This document shows, in pieces, positions 50,864-59,258 of a DNA stretch of 64,000 nucleotides. This stretch comes from JAHJDR01 sp964609965 (lineage in GTDB: Bacteria; UBA10199; JADGCS01), in the NCBI GenBank assembly GCA_964609965.1, contig CAZSTS010000003.1, positions 62,001 through 126,000 of the forward strand, written 5' to 3'. The notes under the pieces were generated by a model. The model made no database searches. It saw nothing but the letters and a program-made list of their open reading frames with translations, and was not told the DNA's origin. A program made the translations under genes and the position numbers. Position 1 is the first letter of the stretch; each line of letters begins with the position of its first letter.

Positions 50864-51979
50864 ATGAATAATAAAAACCAATTACAGACAAATAGCGTCG
50901 TCAATTTTTTAGAATACTGGGGTATTATTAGAAAAAATATCGTCATGATTGTTTCCATAGTTGTTGTGATATCTCTATTAGCCGTCATTATCAGTCTCAA
51001 CTTAACAAAGACCTATAAATCTGAATCAACTATTGTCCCCACAGGATCTGGAGGCATGGGCGGCCGCTTATCTTCTTTGGCAGGTGGCTTGGGTAGCCTG
51101 CTTTCTTTGCCGGGGCTTGGTTCATCTACAAATGCTAAATTATTGGTTTCCATTCTAAAAAGTCGCACGATTGCCTCAAATGTGATCGAAAAAGTTGATT
51201 TGATGCCCTTGTTTTATGAAGAAATACCAAAAGATTTTCCTGAAGAAAAAAAGTCTACAGATCAAAGATATTTACTAAGATTTGAACAAGCCATCACTCT
51301 CATGAAAAAGACAGTGGCCATAGATTATAATTTAAAAAATGATACCATAGCTGTGACAGCAATTATGGAAGATCCTGAAGTGGCAGCGAAGGTTGTTAAT
51401 ATGTACATTAGTGAATTACAGCTGTTTTTGGAAACGCAAGCTGTGTCATCAGCAAAGCGGCATAGGATTTTTCTGGAAAACCAAGTTTTCAATGTGAAAA
51501 GAGAGATTTTAGAGACAGGCAATATGGTAGATCAGTTTTATAAAAATAATCAGGTCTCAGTTCCTTATCTTAGCATCGATGTGGGATTGATTTCAAAAGG
51601 CCAGCAGGGGGATTACAAAAAAAGTGTAGATGATCTCATGTCAGAAAAAGAATTAAGTGCAAAAAAACTCAGAGATGCAAAGCGTGTAAAAGATGTTTCA
51701 CCAAGAATCTATTTTGAGTATTTGGTGTTACACTATAGATTGTTAATGGAATTGCAAGCTATGCTCACAACTCAGTATGAAATGGCAAAGATTCAGGAAT
51801 CTAAGGAAGAGATTTCATTTAATATCCTTGATTCTGGGGTCCCTTCGATTCAGAGACATTCACCCAGACGAGGATTTATCTGTGTCATTTCGTTTTTTCT
51901 TGCCTGTGCCCTTGCTGTTTTCATAGCCTTTTTTAGGGAATATATTCATCGTATGAAGTCTTTGGAAGCAGATAAATAA
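50864..51979 (+). CDS. Wzz-type chain-length determinant (polysaccharide co-polymerase)
   Basis: A 371-residue inner-membrane protein. The first helix (IVMIVSIVVVISLLAVIISLNL) is followed by KTYKSESTIVPTG, a Gly/Ser/Leu-rich insert (residues 65-90) and a long helical periplasmic domain (residues 170-300). The second helix (FICVISFFLACALAVFIAFF) is preceded by PRRG, the Pro-rich end typical of Wzz. It has no cytoplasmic tyrosine kinase domain. It sets the modal chain length with Wzy. GGAG precedes the ATG. Confidence 0.88.
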   Translation: MNNKNQLQTNSVVNFLEYWGIIRKNIVMIVSIVVVISLLAVIISLNLTKTYKSESTIVPTGSGGMGGRLSSLAGGLGSLLSLPGLGSSTNAKLLVSILKSRTIASNVIEKVDLMPLFYEEIPKDFPEEKKSTDQRYLLRFEQAITLMKKTVAIDYNLKNDTIAVTAIMEDPEVAAKVVNMYISELQLFLETQAVSSAKRHRIFLENQVFNVKREILETGNMVDQFYKNNQVSVPYLSIDVGLISKGQQGDYKKSVDDLMSEKELSAKKLRDAKRVKDVSPRIYFEYLVLHYRLLMELQAMLTTQYEMAKIQESKEEISFNILDSGVPSIQRHSPRRGFICVISFFLACALAVFIAFFREYIHRMKSLEADK

Positions 51980-51988
51980 GGTTTTTTT

Positions 51989-53872
51989 ATGAAAAAACGC
52001 TTTTTACAATTTATAGGATTTACTGATAATATTGTTCGGCACAAGAGCGTTCGCACTCTTCTCATCTTTGCAGCTTTTTCCTGTTTGATCATAGCGAATC
52101 TTTTTGTTTCGGATTTTCTAATTGATCCCAAAAAATTTGTATTTTCCAAACAGCTTGGTCTTATCGTGATATTATCACAGCTTATGTTTGCGTATGTCTT
52201 TAGACTCAATCGTGGCATGTGGAAGTATTCGAGTATTTCTGATTTAGGATTGATCTTTAAAACAGCTGCTGTGAGTTTTGCTTTTAATCTCGTTCTCGAT
52301 GTTTTGGTTGTTGGTAATGGTCAAATTGTGAGAGCCTTATTTGTTAACCACATGTTTTTTATTCTAAACTTTGGTGGGCTGAGGCTGTTAATCAGATTGT
52401 ACCGAAATGTTGGGCCTGTACAGGTTGACCTCAAAAGGGTGCTCATTGTTGGGGCAGGTGATGGAGGAGATATTGCTTGTCGTCGACTAAGAAAAGAGCG
52501 GAACCAATATAAGGTTGTGGGATTTTTGGATGATGATCCTTTAAAAAAGAATCATGATATTCATGGGATTAAAGTTATTGGTACAACGAGTAATATTTTG
52601 AATGTGATCAATACTCATGAAGTAAGCGAGGTTGTCATTGCGATTCCTTCGGCTGGACCAGCTCTTATTAGAAATTTGGCTGAAAAGTGTTTTGGGGCAA
52701 AGGCTCAAGTAAAAATCATGCCAAGGCTTTCTGAAATTTCGGAAGATGATGCCACTTTTGAAATAAGAAACCTTAAATTAGAAGACTTGTTAGCCAGAGA
52801 GCCAATCATAGAAGATTTATCTCCAGTGCGTAACACCTATCATAAGAAGCGGGTCATGATCACAGGTGCTGCTGGTTCAATTGGCGAAGAACTTGTTAGG
52901 CAGGTAGCTCAAATGAGGCCAGAGGTTGTTTGCCTAGTTGATCAGGCAGAATCACCACTTTATTTCCTGTTTCGTGAATGTGAGGCAAAGTTTCCGGATG
53001 TTCTCTTTGTTCCTACGCTTTGTGATATCACAGACCCATTGGCCATAAACCGTGTTTTTGAAGAATCTCATCCACAGATTGTTTTGCATGCGGCAGCCTA
53101 TAAACATGTACCTCTTTTAGAAGACAACCTCTATCAAGCTGTGAGTGTGAATGTTGAAGGCACGATGCGCCTCGCAGAACTATCAAAAAAACATAAGGTG
53201 GAACGTTTTGTATTTATTTCTACGGATAAAGCGGTTAATCCAACTAACATTTTAGGTGTGACAAAGAGGATGGCAGAATTATTGTGCAAGGTTTTTCAAG
53301 AAGAATTTTCTCAAACAAAGTTTATTGCTGTTCGTTTTGGCAATGTGATTGGTAGTCAGGGTAGCGTTATACCTCTTTTTTCAAAACAGATTGAACAAGG
53401 TGGTCCTGTTACGGTGACACATCCTGAGATTAAACGCTATTTTATGATGATCCCAGAGGCTGTTCAGCTTGTTTTGTTTGCTTCTGTTCTCGGGGCAGGA
53501 GGTGAAATTTTCGTCCTTGATATGGGAAAACAAATTAAGATTCTTGATTTAGCCACAAATATGATACGTATATGTGGTCTTGAGCCAGATAAAGACATCA
53601 GGATTGAGTTTTGTAAACTCAGACCGGGCGAAAAGCTTTATGAAGAGCTCTATGATGAAACAGAGAAGGTTTGCTCTACAAAACATCCAAAAATTAATAT
53701 GGCGATTGGCCACGCAACAAGTAGTCAAGATTCTTTGCCCAAAATCGAGGAATTTATTTCTTTAGTAAAAAAAGGATACAATAAGGAACAATTGCATGAT
53801 TTATTAATTGAATTAGTTCCTACATATCAATCCGATAATTCTCAGAAAGAAAAATTTGCAGTTAATGCGTAA
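51989..53872 (+). CDS. membrane nucleoside-diphosphate-sugar 4,6-dehydratase (CapD/WbpM/PglF family)
   Basis: A 627-residue protein. Four N-terminal helices (residues 20-130) are followed by a first Rossmann domain (RVLIVGAGDGGDIACRRL) and the catalytic SDR domain (RVMITGAAGSIGEELVRQV). FISTDKAVNPTNILGVTKRMAE carries the catalytic Lys in the modified Tyr-free arrangement of the large dehydratases. It makes a UDP-4-keto-6-deoxy-HexNAc, the substrate for sugar aminotransferases such as the one at 18666. This may provide the bacillosamine- or FucNAc-type first sugar for the PglC-like transferase. Confidence 0.92.
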   Translation: MKKRFLQFIGFTDNIVRHKSVRTLLIFAAFSCLIIANLFVSDFLIDPKKFVFSKQLGLIVILSQLMFAYVFRLNRGMWKYSSISDLGLIFKTAAVSFAFNLVLDVLVVGNGQIVRALFVNHMFFILNFGGLRLLIRLYRNVGPVQVDLKRVLIVGAGDGGDIACRRLRKERNQYKVVGFLDDDPLKKNHDIHGIKVIGTTSNILNVINTHEVSEVVIAIPSAGPALIRNLAEKCFGAKAQVKIMPRLSEISEDDATFEIRNLKLEDLLAREPIIEDLSPVRNTYHKKRVMITGAAGSIGEELVRQVAQMRPEVVCLVDQAESPLYFLFRECEAKFPDVLFVPTLCDITDPLAINRVFEESHPQIVLHAAAYKHVPLLEDNLYQAVSVNVEGTMRLAELSKKHKVERFVFISTDKAVNPTNILGVTKRMAELLCKVFQEEFSQTKFIAVRFGNVIGSQGSVIPLFSKQIEQGGPVTVTHPEIKRYFMMIPEAVQLVLFASVLGAGGEIFVLDMGKQIKILDLATNMIRICGLEPDKDIRIEFCKLRPGEKLYEELYDETEKVCSTKHPKINMAIGHATSSQDSLPKIEEFISLVKKGYNKEQLHDLLIELVPTYQSDNSQKEKFAVNA

Positions 53873-53888
53873 TTTTAGAATGGATATA

Positions 53889-55004
53889 ATGATGAAAATT
53901 TATTTTAGTCGCTTATTGGTTTTTTTATTAGCTTTTATGTTTGTTGTGCAGCCTGCTATGGCGTCCCAATCTCAATACGGTTCTATTAAGAAAAGCGACA
54001 AAATATTTAGTGATATATCAGAGGGTAATGCAAAGCAAAAACAAGGTGTGACAAGTCTTGGTGTGGTAGATGAAGGTATGTCGCAAAGACAAAAGCAGTT
54101 CGGACAGAACGCTATGGTTAATTTGTTGGGGCGGCCTATTCAGGTACATGTTATTGGCGATGTTGGAAATCCAGGAGTTGTTGAGACGGCATTGTCAACG
54201 CGGGCATCAGAGCTTATTCAAATGGCTCAGCCTAATAGAAATAAGGTTCGTCTATTTCAAGTTCGTCATTCAGGTGAACGAGCAAGGTACTATGATCTTT
54301 ATCAATACTATTTTTATGGCAATCTGAAACATAATCCCTATTTAAAGGATAATGATGTTATTTTTGTTCCAGAAGAAAGAGGGGCTGTTCGTATAGAAGG
54401 CCCTGTTAAAAGAACAGGTATTTTTGAGCTTGCCTGGGAAAAAAACCTATACCAGATTGTTCAATTGGCGGGCGGTTTTACCACTGCCATGTCTAAAATG
54501 CACCCCATCAAAGTCATTCGCTATTCTGAAGAAGGAAAAAAGTTTGTCCTTGAAGTTGTTCAGACAAAATCAGCCCTCAAAAAGTTTAAGATAAGAAAAG
54601 GCGATGTGATTATTGTGCCTGATGTGATTAACGCCAATAAACGGTTTGATTATAGCCTAGAAACAATTCCTGGTGAGAACTTGGTTTATCCCACTTCTGT
54701 GGCCGATGTTTTTATTATGGGTGCAGTGCTTACCCCTGGTCCTTATCCTTATAAATCCCATCTTACTGTAAAAGACTATGTTGGTTTTGCCGGGGCTCAA
54801 TCAAACGCTCATTTGCATTCAGTAAAGATCTTGAGAGAAGGTAAAAAGAAACGAAAACGTATGGATGGTCAGGTACAGGCAGGTGATGTCATTATTGTAC
54901 GAGAAAAGAATACAGATATGTTTGTAAAATATCTTGGCATTGCTTCCACTATTCTCAGTGTGACTTTGTCTACAATTGTGATCAGAGAGTATATGAAGGA
55001 TTGA
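53889..55004 (+). CDS. SLBB-domain polysaccharide export protein (Wza-like)
   Basis: A 371-residue exported protein with an N-terminal signal (LLVFLLAFMFVVQPAMA, cleavage after AMA). It lacks the lipobox Cys of E. coli Wza. Three soluble ligand-binding beta-grasp repeats are visible: IQVHVIGDVGNPGVV, VRIEGPVKRTGIFEL and VFIMGAVLTPGPYPY, each followed by an AG loop (QLAGGF, GFAGAQ). A C-terminal helix (YLGIASTILSVTLSTIVI) could be the membrane-spanning piece. The start is uncertain; ATG at 53889, 53892 or 53880 are in frame. It probably forms an export conduit with Wzz. Confidence 0.8.
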   Translation: MMKIYFSRLLVFLLAFMFVVQPAMASQSQYGSIKKSDKIFSDISEGNAKQKQGVTSLGVVDEGMSQRQKQFGQNAMVNLLGRPIQVHVIGDVGNPGVVETALSTRASELIQMAQPNRNKVRLFQVRHSGERARYYDLYQYYFYGNLKHNPYLKDNDVIFVPEERGAVRIEGPVKRTGIFELAWEKNLYQIVQLAGGFTTAMSKMHPIKVIRYSEEGKKFVLEVVQTKSALKKFKIRKGDVIIVPDVINANKRFDYSLETIPGENLVYPTSVADVFIMGAVLTPGPYPYKSHLTVKDYVGFAGAQSNAHLHSVKILREGKKKRKRMDGQVQAGDVIIVREKNTDMFVKYLGIASTILSVTLSTIVIREYMKD

Positions 55005-55009
55005 TTCTC

Positions 55010-55510
55010 TTATTCCGAGTCAAAATCATCAAATCTTTTTAATGACACTGTCACTTCTTCTTCTGATATACTTGTGTTATCATCGCTGCATGTAGCATTG
55101 GTTGTAGCGTAAAGCGCTGTGTCAGCAGAATCGCCTTTTTTATAGACTACATTGCTTGAGCAATAATAATTGCTAGTGGCGGCGTCATCGTCAGTGCCAC
55201 AGGTTACTGATGTGTAATCAGCAGCGCTGTCGGTCGTTGTTCTATCTGTACAGCCAAGGGTGGTAAGGCCGTCCGTTGTTGAAGAGATAGAGGGTGAGGG
55301 AGCGTTACAGGCATTTCCGTAGATGATAGTAGTGACATCACCGCTTGTTGTTGTCCCACTTGATTCAGAACAAGAGCTGCCTGCGCCTCCTCCTTCATCT
55401 TCATCGAGATTTACACCCGAAGAACCGCAGCCCATCATAGCAATGCCAAATTGAATCGAAAAAAATACAATGAAGAGAAACGAGGAAAAATAGAGAATTT
55501 TTTTTATCAT
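55010..55510 (-). CDS. Cys- and Thr/Ser/Asp-rich small lipoprotein
   Basis: A 166-residue minus-strand protein. MIKKILYFSSFLFIVFFSIQFGIAMMGCGSSG is a signal peptide with a lipobox-like end and a Cys. The mature part is low-complexity, acidic and Cys-rich (about eight Cys after the lipid Cys). An ATG at 55510 with GAGG upstream is better than a TTG at 55522. Its stop lies 5 bp from the Wza-like stop, so the two genes converge with no space for a terminator. The function is not recognised; it resembles the stalk of the protein ending at 240 in composition. Confidence 0.65.
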   Translation of the reverse strand: MIKKILYFSSFLFIVFFSIQFGIAMMGCGSSGVNLDEDEGGGAGSSCSESSGTTTSGDVTTIIYGNACNAPSPSISSTTDGLTTLGCTDRTTTDSAADYTSVTCGTDDDAATSNYYCSSNVVYKKGDSADTALYATTNATCSDDNTSISEEEVTVSLKRFDDFDSE

Positions 55511-55587
55511 CTTATGCCTCAAGTTTTGGTTAAGGGTATAGATTTATTTTTTCGGGTTTGCAATGAAATGATTTTTTATCTAGCATG

Positions 55588-55626
55588 CCCTGAACGATCC
55601 GCTTAGGCGGAGAGTCGAAGGGTTCA
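55588..55626. repeat. nested palindromic repeat with CCGCTTAGGCGG core, copy 2
   Basis: An outer CCCTGAACG ... GTCGAAGGG pair (55588-55596 and 55614-55622) resembles the common CCCTGA-GTCGAAGGG bacterial repeat. Its loop contains TCCGCTTAGGCGGA (55598-55611), a one-mismatch copy of the palindrome found at 2645 and 58525. Two repeat families are therefore nested. Confidence 0.75.
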
Positions 55627-55659
55627 TAGATAGAGATTTATTATTTATAGGGAAATATT

Positions 55660-56685
55660 ATGAAGGCAATTCGAATACATGAGCACGGTGATGCTAAGGT
55701 TCTCAAAATCGATGACATTAAAGAGCCGCAACCAGGTCCTCAAGAGGTAAGGGTTAAAATAAAAGCTTCAGCTTTAAACCATATGGATCTTTGGGTCAGA
55801 AATGGAATGCCAGGGATTGGGAAGATGCCTCTTACTTTGGGCTGTGATGGTGCTGGTATAATAGAAAGCGTTGGTTCTGAAGTTAAAGATCTTCAAAAAG
55901 GAGATCGAGTTGTTGTTTACCCTGTTCTCAGCTGTGGTGTTTGCTCGTTTTGTTTATCAGGATTACAAAATCATTGTAAAGAGATGCAGCTTTTTGGAGA
56001 ACATGTGAATGGCATGCACGCAGAAATAGTATCTGTGTCACAAAATAACGTTATTAAATTAGACAAACGCATTTCATTTGAAGAGGCGGCTGCTTTTCCT
56101 TTGGTTTTTCTCACTGCTTGGCACATGCTTGTTTATAATGGACAAGTAAAGCCAAAGAATACTGTTCTCATTCTTGGGGCTGGAAGTGGTGTGGGGAGCG
56201 CTGCTATTCAAATTGCTAAACATCATGGCGCGACAGTTATTGCTACTGCTGGATCAGAAAAAAAACTCGAAAAGGCACGAGAGCTTGGCGCTGATTTTCT
56301 CATCCATCATTATCAAGACAGTATTTCAGAACAAGTCAAAGAGATCACAAATAGAAAAGGTGTCGATATTGTTGTAGAACATGTTGGGCTAAAAGTTTGG
56401 TCAGAATGTCTTAAATCATTGAGCTGGAGTGGACGGCTAATTACCTGTGGTGCGACCACTGGGCCAAAGGTTCAAATGGATTTGCGGCATCTTTTTATTA
56501 AACAGCAATCAATAATAGGATCAACAATGGGATCTCTTCCTGAAATGAAAGCTATTCATGAATTAGTTGCTAAGGGGAGTTTTAAACCGGTTATTGCTAA
56601 GGCTTTCCCTTGTACAGATGTTCAACAGGCCCATGAGTTTCTGGAGAAATCAGAGCAATTTGGGAAAGTTATTATTACGTGGTGA
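55660..56685 (+). CDS. zinc-dependent medium-chain alcohol dehydrogenase
   Basis: A 341-residue MDR-family oxidoreductase. GCDGAGIIESVGSEVKDLQKGDRV is the catalytic-zinc region; CGVCSFCLSGLQNHC supplies the four structural-zinc Cys. LGAGSGVGSAAIQIAKHHGATVIATAGS is the NAD(P)-binding Rossmann motif. The usual first zinc-ligand Cys (near residue 40) is Asn-His here (ASALNHMDLWVR), as in quinone-oxidoreductase-like members, so the catalytic zinc may be absent. Substrate not known. The gene stands alone between two repeats. Confidence 0.82.
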   Translation: MKAIRIHEHGDAKVLKIDDIKEPQPGPQEVRVKIKASALNHMDLWVRNGMPGIGKMPLTLGCDGAGIIESVGSEVKDLQKGDRVVVYPVLSCGVCSFCLSGLQNHCKEMQLFGEHVNGMHAEIVSVSQNNVIKLDKRISFEEAAAFPLVFLTAWHMLVYNGQVKPKNTVLILGAGSGVGSAAIQIAKHHGATVIATAGSEKKLEKARELGADFLIHHYQDSISEQVKEITNRKGVDIVVEHVGLKVWSECLKSLSWSGRLITCGATTGPKVQMDLRHLFIKQQSIIGSTMGSLPEMKAIHELVAKGSFKPVIAKAFPCTDVQQAHEFLEKSEQFGKVIITW

Positions 56686-56725
56686 ATCGTGGATCGTGGG
56701 TCGTGAATTGTCGCTTGTTGCTTGT
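56684..56725. repeat. heptamer array, GNATCGTG family, joined to a REP element
   Basis: Six units GAATCGT, GGATCGT, GGGTCGT, GAATTGT, CGCTTGT, TGCTTGT start at the stop codon of the dehydrogenase and run without a gap into the TGTAGGGG palindrome. Confidence 0.82.
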
Positions 56726-56755
56726 TGTAGGGGCACAGCGTGCTATACCCCTACA
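56726..56755. repeat. REP-like palindrome, TGTAGGGG family, copy 3
   Basis: Arms TGTAGGGG (56726-56733) and CCCCTACA (56748-56755) enclose 14 bp. This is the shortest of the three copies; the extended T:A pair at 56725/56756 continues the stem. Confidence 0.82.
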
Positions 56756-56824
56756 AGATCATAATTCATAATCTTTAGCATTGACTTTAAGATGTCTATC
56801 GCCTTTTATCTTAGGAAGAGAACT

Positions 56825-58405
56825 ATGATTATGCTTTCTAGATGGTTAAAAAAGTTTGTTGGAGCAAAGATTTCTTTGCTTGTCACGGCATCGCTAGTAT
56901 TTGTTGTGGCTGTTGCGCTGGTGGTTATCAGTCAGTTTTCCCCTCAGTTTCTTACATCTCAAAACTTTATTACATTGACCTTATTGTTTGCTGTTTTTTT
57001 TATTTTCTTTCAGATTGCGTTGGTTGTTTTGGCTATTGGTATTTTTATTACCAAACCTTTACAAAAAGTTATTTTTTCTATGAAAAGGGTGGGTGAAGGC
57101 TCTTTGATGGAGAAGTGTGATCTCAAATCTTCTGATGAATTTGGTGAGCTCAGTGAATGTTTTAATAAGATGATTTCTAGCAGTCATCAGATCAATGATA
57201 GTCGCCAACAGATTGAAAAAAAACTGCTCATAGCTGAGGAGGGATTAAAATATAAGAGGGAGCTTGAAGAAAAGGCAAAGATTATTGAACGAATGAATGT
57301 TGAGCTTTCGGGTGCTTTTAGCGACATTTCATTATTATATACTGTTTCGCAGTATTTAAGTTCTGTTTTAGAAGTTGATGAACTTGTTTTTAAGGTAAAA
57401 AAAATATTTGAAGAAAAATTTAAGTGCAATAGTTTTGCGCTCTATTTTATTGTTCACGACAGTAATAAAATAAAGCTAGCAGCACAGAAAGGGCTTTGTG
57501 ATGATATAAAAGAAACAGAGCAATTATTTGATCTTCACAAGGGTATAGCCGGAAAAACCATCAAGTATAATCGTAGTTTTTATATCAATGATTTAGAGGT
57601 TCTAAAAAACAGGACGCTCCTAAGTCCCGAGAGGCATTTCAAAGGGGCTATTTTATCAATACCCTTAAGAGTGCGGGGTACGGTGATTGGGGTCCTTACT
57701 GTTTGTCGTCATCAGATTAACAGTTTTCCTTCTACAGATAGGCAGTCTCTTGAATCTATGGCCAATCAAATTGCAGTGGTCTTTGATAGGGCTCAATTAC
57801 ACACAAAAACTAAAGAGCTTTCTGTTCGAGATGAATTAACTGGGGCTTATAATCGACGTCATTTTTATCAGGTCTTTCGCAGAGAACTCAAAAGAGCTAA
57901 GCGTTTTCAGAGACCCGTTTCTTTGCTCATGATTGATATGGATCATTTTAAACAGTTTAATGATTCACATGGTCATATTAAGGGTGATGCTTTATTGAAG
58001 GAATTTGTCTTATTGTTAAAGCGTAACATCAGGGAGATTGATGTTTTGGCACGCTTTGGAGGTGAGGAGTTTGTGTTATTGTTGGCTGACACGAGAATGA
58101 GTGATGCTATTACAGTTGCTAATAAACTACGTGAATTAGTCAAAACATATAACTGGGGTGAAGCTTTGACTGTTGTGGGTGATGGCCACACAAGTATTGA
58201 TCCCATCACCATAAGCATTGGCGTATCAGCTTATCCAGAATGTGGTTTTACACAGGGAGAGCTTATTAAGAAAGCAGATGTGGCTTTGTATAAGGCCAAA
58301 AAAGATGGTCGTGATTTAGTAAGAACTTTTCAGATGTGTGAAGTTTATCTTGAAGAGATGAAAAAGTCTGATACTCAATTTAATCAAGTGCTCCCGAGCG
58401 CTTGA
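56825..58405 (+). CDS. membrane diguanylate cyclase: HAMP, GAF and GGDEF domains
   Basis: A 526-residue sensor. Two N-terminal helices (residues 15-80) are followed by a HAMP domain (ITKPLQKVIFSMKRVGEGSL, SSDEFGELSECFNKM), a coiled coil, a GAF domain (residues 165-320; GIAGKTIKYNRSFYIND) and a C-terminal GGDEF domain. RFGGEEF is the intact active site for making cyclic di-GMP from two GTP. RxxD (REID) five residues upstream is the product-inhibition I-site. The ATG at 56825 has AGGAAGAG 5 bp before it. It may feed the PilZ-like protein encoded at 369, which is speculation. Confidence 0.93.
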   Translation: MIMLSRWLKKFVGAKISLLVTASLVFVVAVALVVISQFSPQFLTSQNFITLTLLFAVFFIFFQIALVVLAIGIFITKPLQKVIFSMKRVGEGSLMEKCDLKSSDEFGELSECFNKMISSSHQINDSRQQIEKKLLIAEEGLKYKRELEEKAKIIERMNVELSGAFSDISLLYTVSQYLSSVLEVDELVFKVKKIFEEKFKCNSFALYFIVHDSNKIKLAAQKGLCDDIKETEQLFDLHKGIAGKTIKYNRSFYINDLEVLKNRTLLSPERHFKGAILSIPLRVRGTVIGVLTVCRHQINSFPSTDRQSLESMANQIAVVFDRAQLHTKTKELSVRDELTGAYNRRHFYQVFRRELKRAKRFQRPVSLLMIDMDHFKQFNDSHGHIKGDALLKEFVLLLKRNIREIDVLARFGGEEFVLLLADTRMSDAITVANKLRELVKTYNWGEALTVVGDGHTSIDPITISIGVSAYPECGFTQGELIKKADVALYKAKKDGRDLVRTFQMCEVYLEEMKKSDTQFNQVLPSA

Positions 58406-58524
58406 TCTTTCGCCATAGTTTTAGATCTCGTGTTTCCGAGTCCTTGACAGTTATATCACGTCGTGTCATGAATTCGTAAATCGTGGATAGTGTTTTGTAA
58501 TTTAATTATTTTAGGTCCGGCTTC

Positions 58525-58540
58525 GTCCGCCTAGGCGGAC
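58525..58540. repeat. 16-bp perfect palindrome GTCCGCCTAGGCGGAC, copy 3
   Basis: It lies in a GC-rich patch (GGCTTCGTCCGCC ... GACTACGCTACGAC) 12 bp before the AAGGAGG ribosome-binding site of the next gene. This is the most symmetrical of the three copies in the window. Confidence 0.82.
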
Positions 58541-58564
58541 TACGCTACGACAAGGAGGGATGTG

Positions 58565-59032
58565 ATGAATTTTAAATATATATTAGATGAAGCCATCAAT
58601 CGTGGTGAAAAAATCAAACAAGAAGTTATTGCAGAGATTCTCAAATCTAAAACCATTCAAGAAATTGTCATGAATAAGAACTTTGTAAAAGCAGTAACGA
58701 GGCTCATCGAAACAAAAGAAGAGGTCAAAAAAGTCATCAACAAACAAGTCAAAACAATTTTTGATATGATGGATGTTCCCACACAACGCGATCTTCTTAA
58801 AATTGGAAAGAAATTAACGAAGCTTGAATCCATTCTTAACAGGGTAGGACGTAAGACAATCCCTGTGAAATCACTCAAAAAAACCAAATCTTCAACCAAG
58901 CGTAAAAAGACTATCAAAAAAACTAAAAAACTGACTTCCAAATCAAAAAAACGGCCAGTAAAGAAGAAAACAGCTCCCAGAAAGAAGACAAAAAAGATAG
59001 TGCGTAAAACTGCGAAAAAGAGGAAGAAATAA
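58565..59032 (+). CDS. phasin-like protein with histone-like Lys-rich tail
   Basis: A 155-residue protein. Residues 1-90 are helical and end in MDVPTQRDLLKIGKKLTKLESILNRV, which resembles the VPT-x-x-D-[IVL]-x-x-L segment of PhaF/PhaI granule-associated proteins. Residues 95-155 are mostly Lys, Thr, Arg and Pro, like histone H1 or the DNA-binding tail of PhaF. PhaF links polyhydroxyalkanoate granules to the nucleoid. No PHA synthase is in the window. AAGGAGG lies upstream; GTG at 58562 is an alternative start. Confidence 0.68.
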   Translation: MNFKYILDEAINRGEKIKQEVIAEILKSKTIQEIVMNKNFVKAVTRLIETKEEVKKVINKQVKTIFDMMDVPTQRDLLKIGKKLTKLESILNRVGRKTIPVKSLKKTKSSTKRKKTIKKTKKLTSKSKKRPVKKKTAPRKKTKKIVRKTAKKRKK

Positions 59033-59052
59033 GAGGGGTTAGGGGGTAGGTT

Positions 59053-59094
59053 GCTGGATGCTGGGCCCCAGATACTGGATGTCGGATGTCGAGT
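59053..59094. repeat. heptamer array, GCTGGAT family
   Basis: Six units GCTGGAT, GCTGGGC, CCCAGAT, ACTGGAT, GTCGGAT, GTCGAGT, 20 bp after the phasin-like gene. The remainder of the gap to 59258 shows only a small GGGGA/TCCCC hairpin near 59145-59161 and no gene. Confidence 0.78.
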
Positions 59095-59258
59095 CAGATA
59101 AGAGGTAATCGATAGGATTAGCAGCTAATTTCTGTGTGTTCTACAGGGGGATAAAGTCCCCAAGCATGTCATTGATTTTATAGGGTGGTGGGGTAAATAG
59201 TCTACAAACCGAATGTCTTTCCAAGCCAAATTAAAATATTACTAATATAAACATATAG

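Noticed and set aside
9142..55004. Mobile genomic island
   Set aside because: The locus is long and repeat-rich, but no integrase, transposase, tRNA-end duplication or direct flanking repeats were seen, so transfer cannot be claimed.
58467..58500. Further heptamer array of the TCGTGGAT type
   Set aside because: Only two or three poor units (AATTCGTAAATCGTGGATAG); too degenerate to call.
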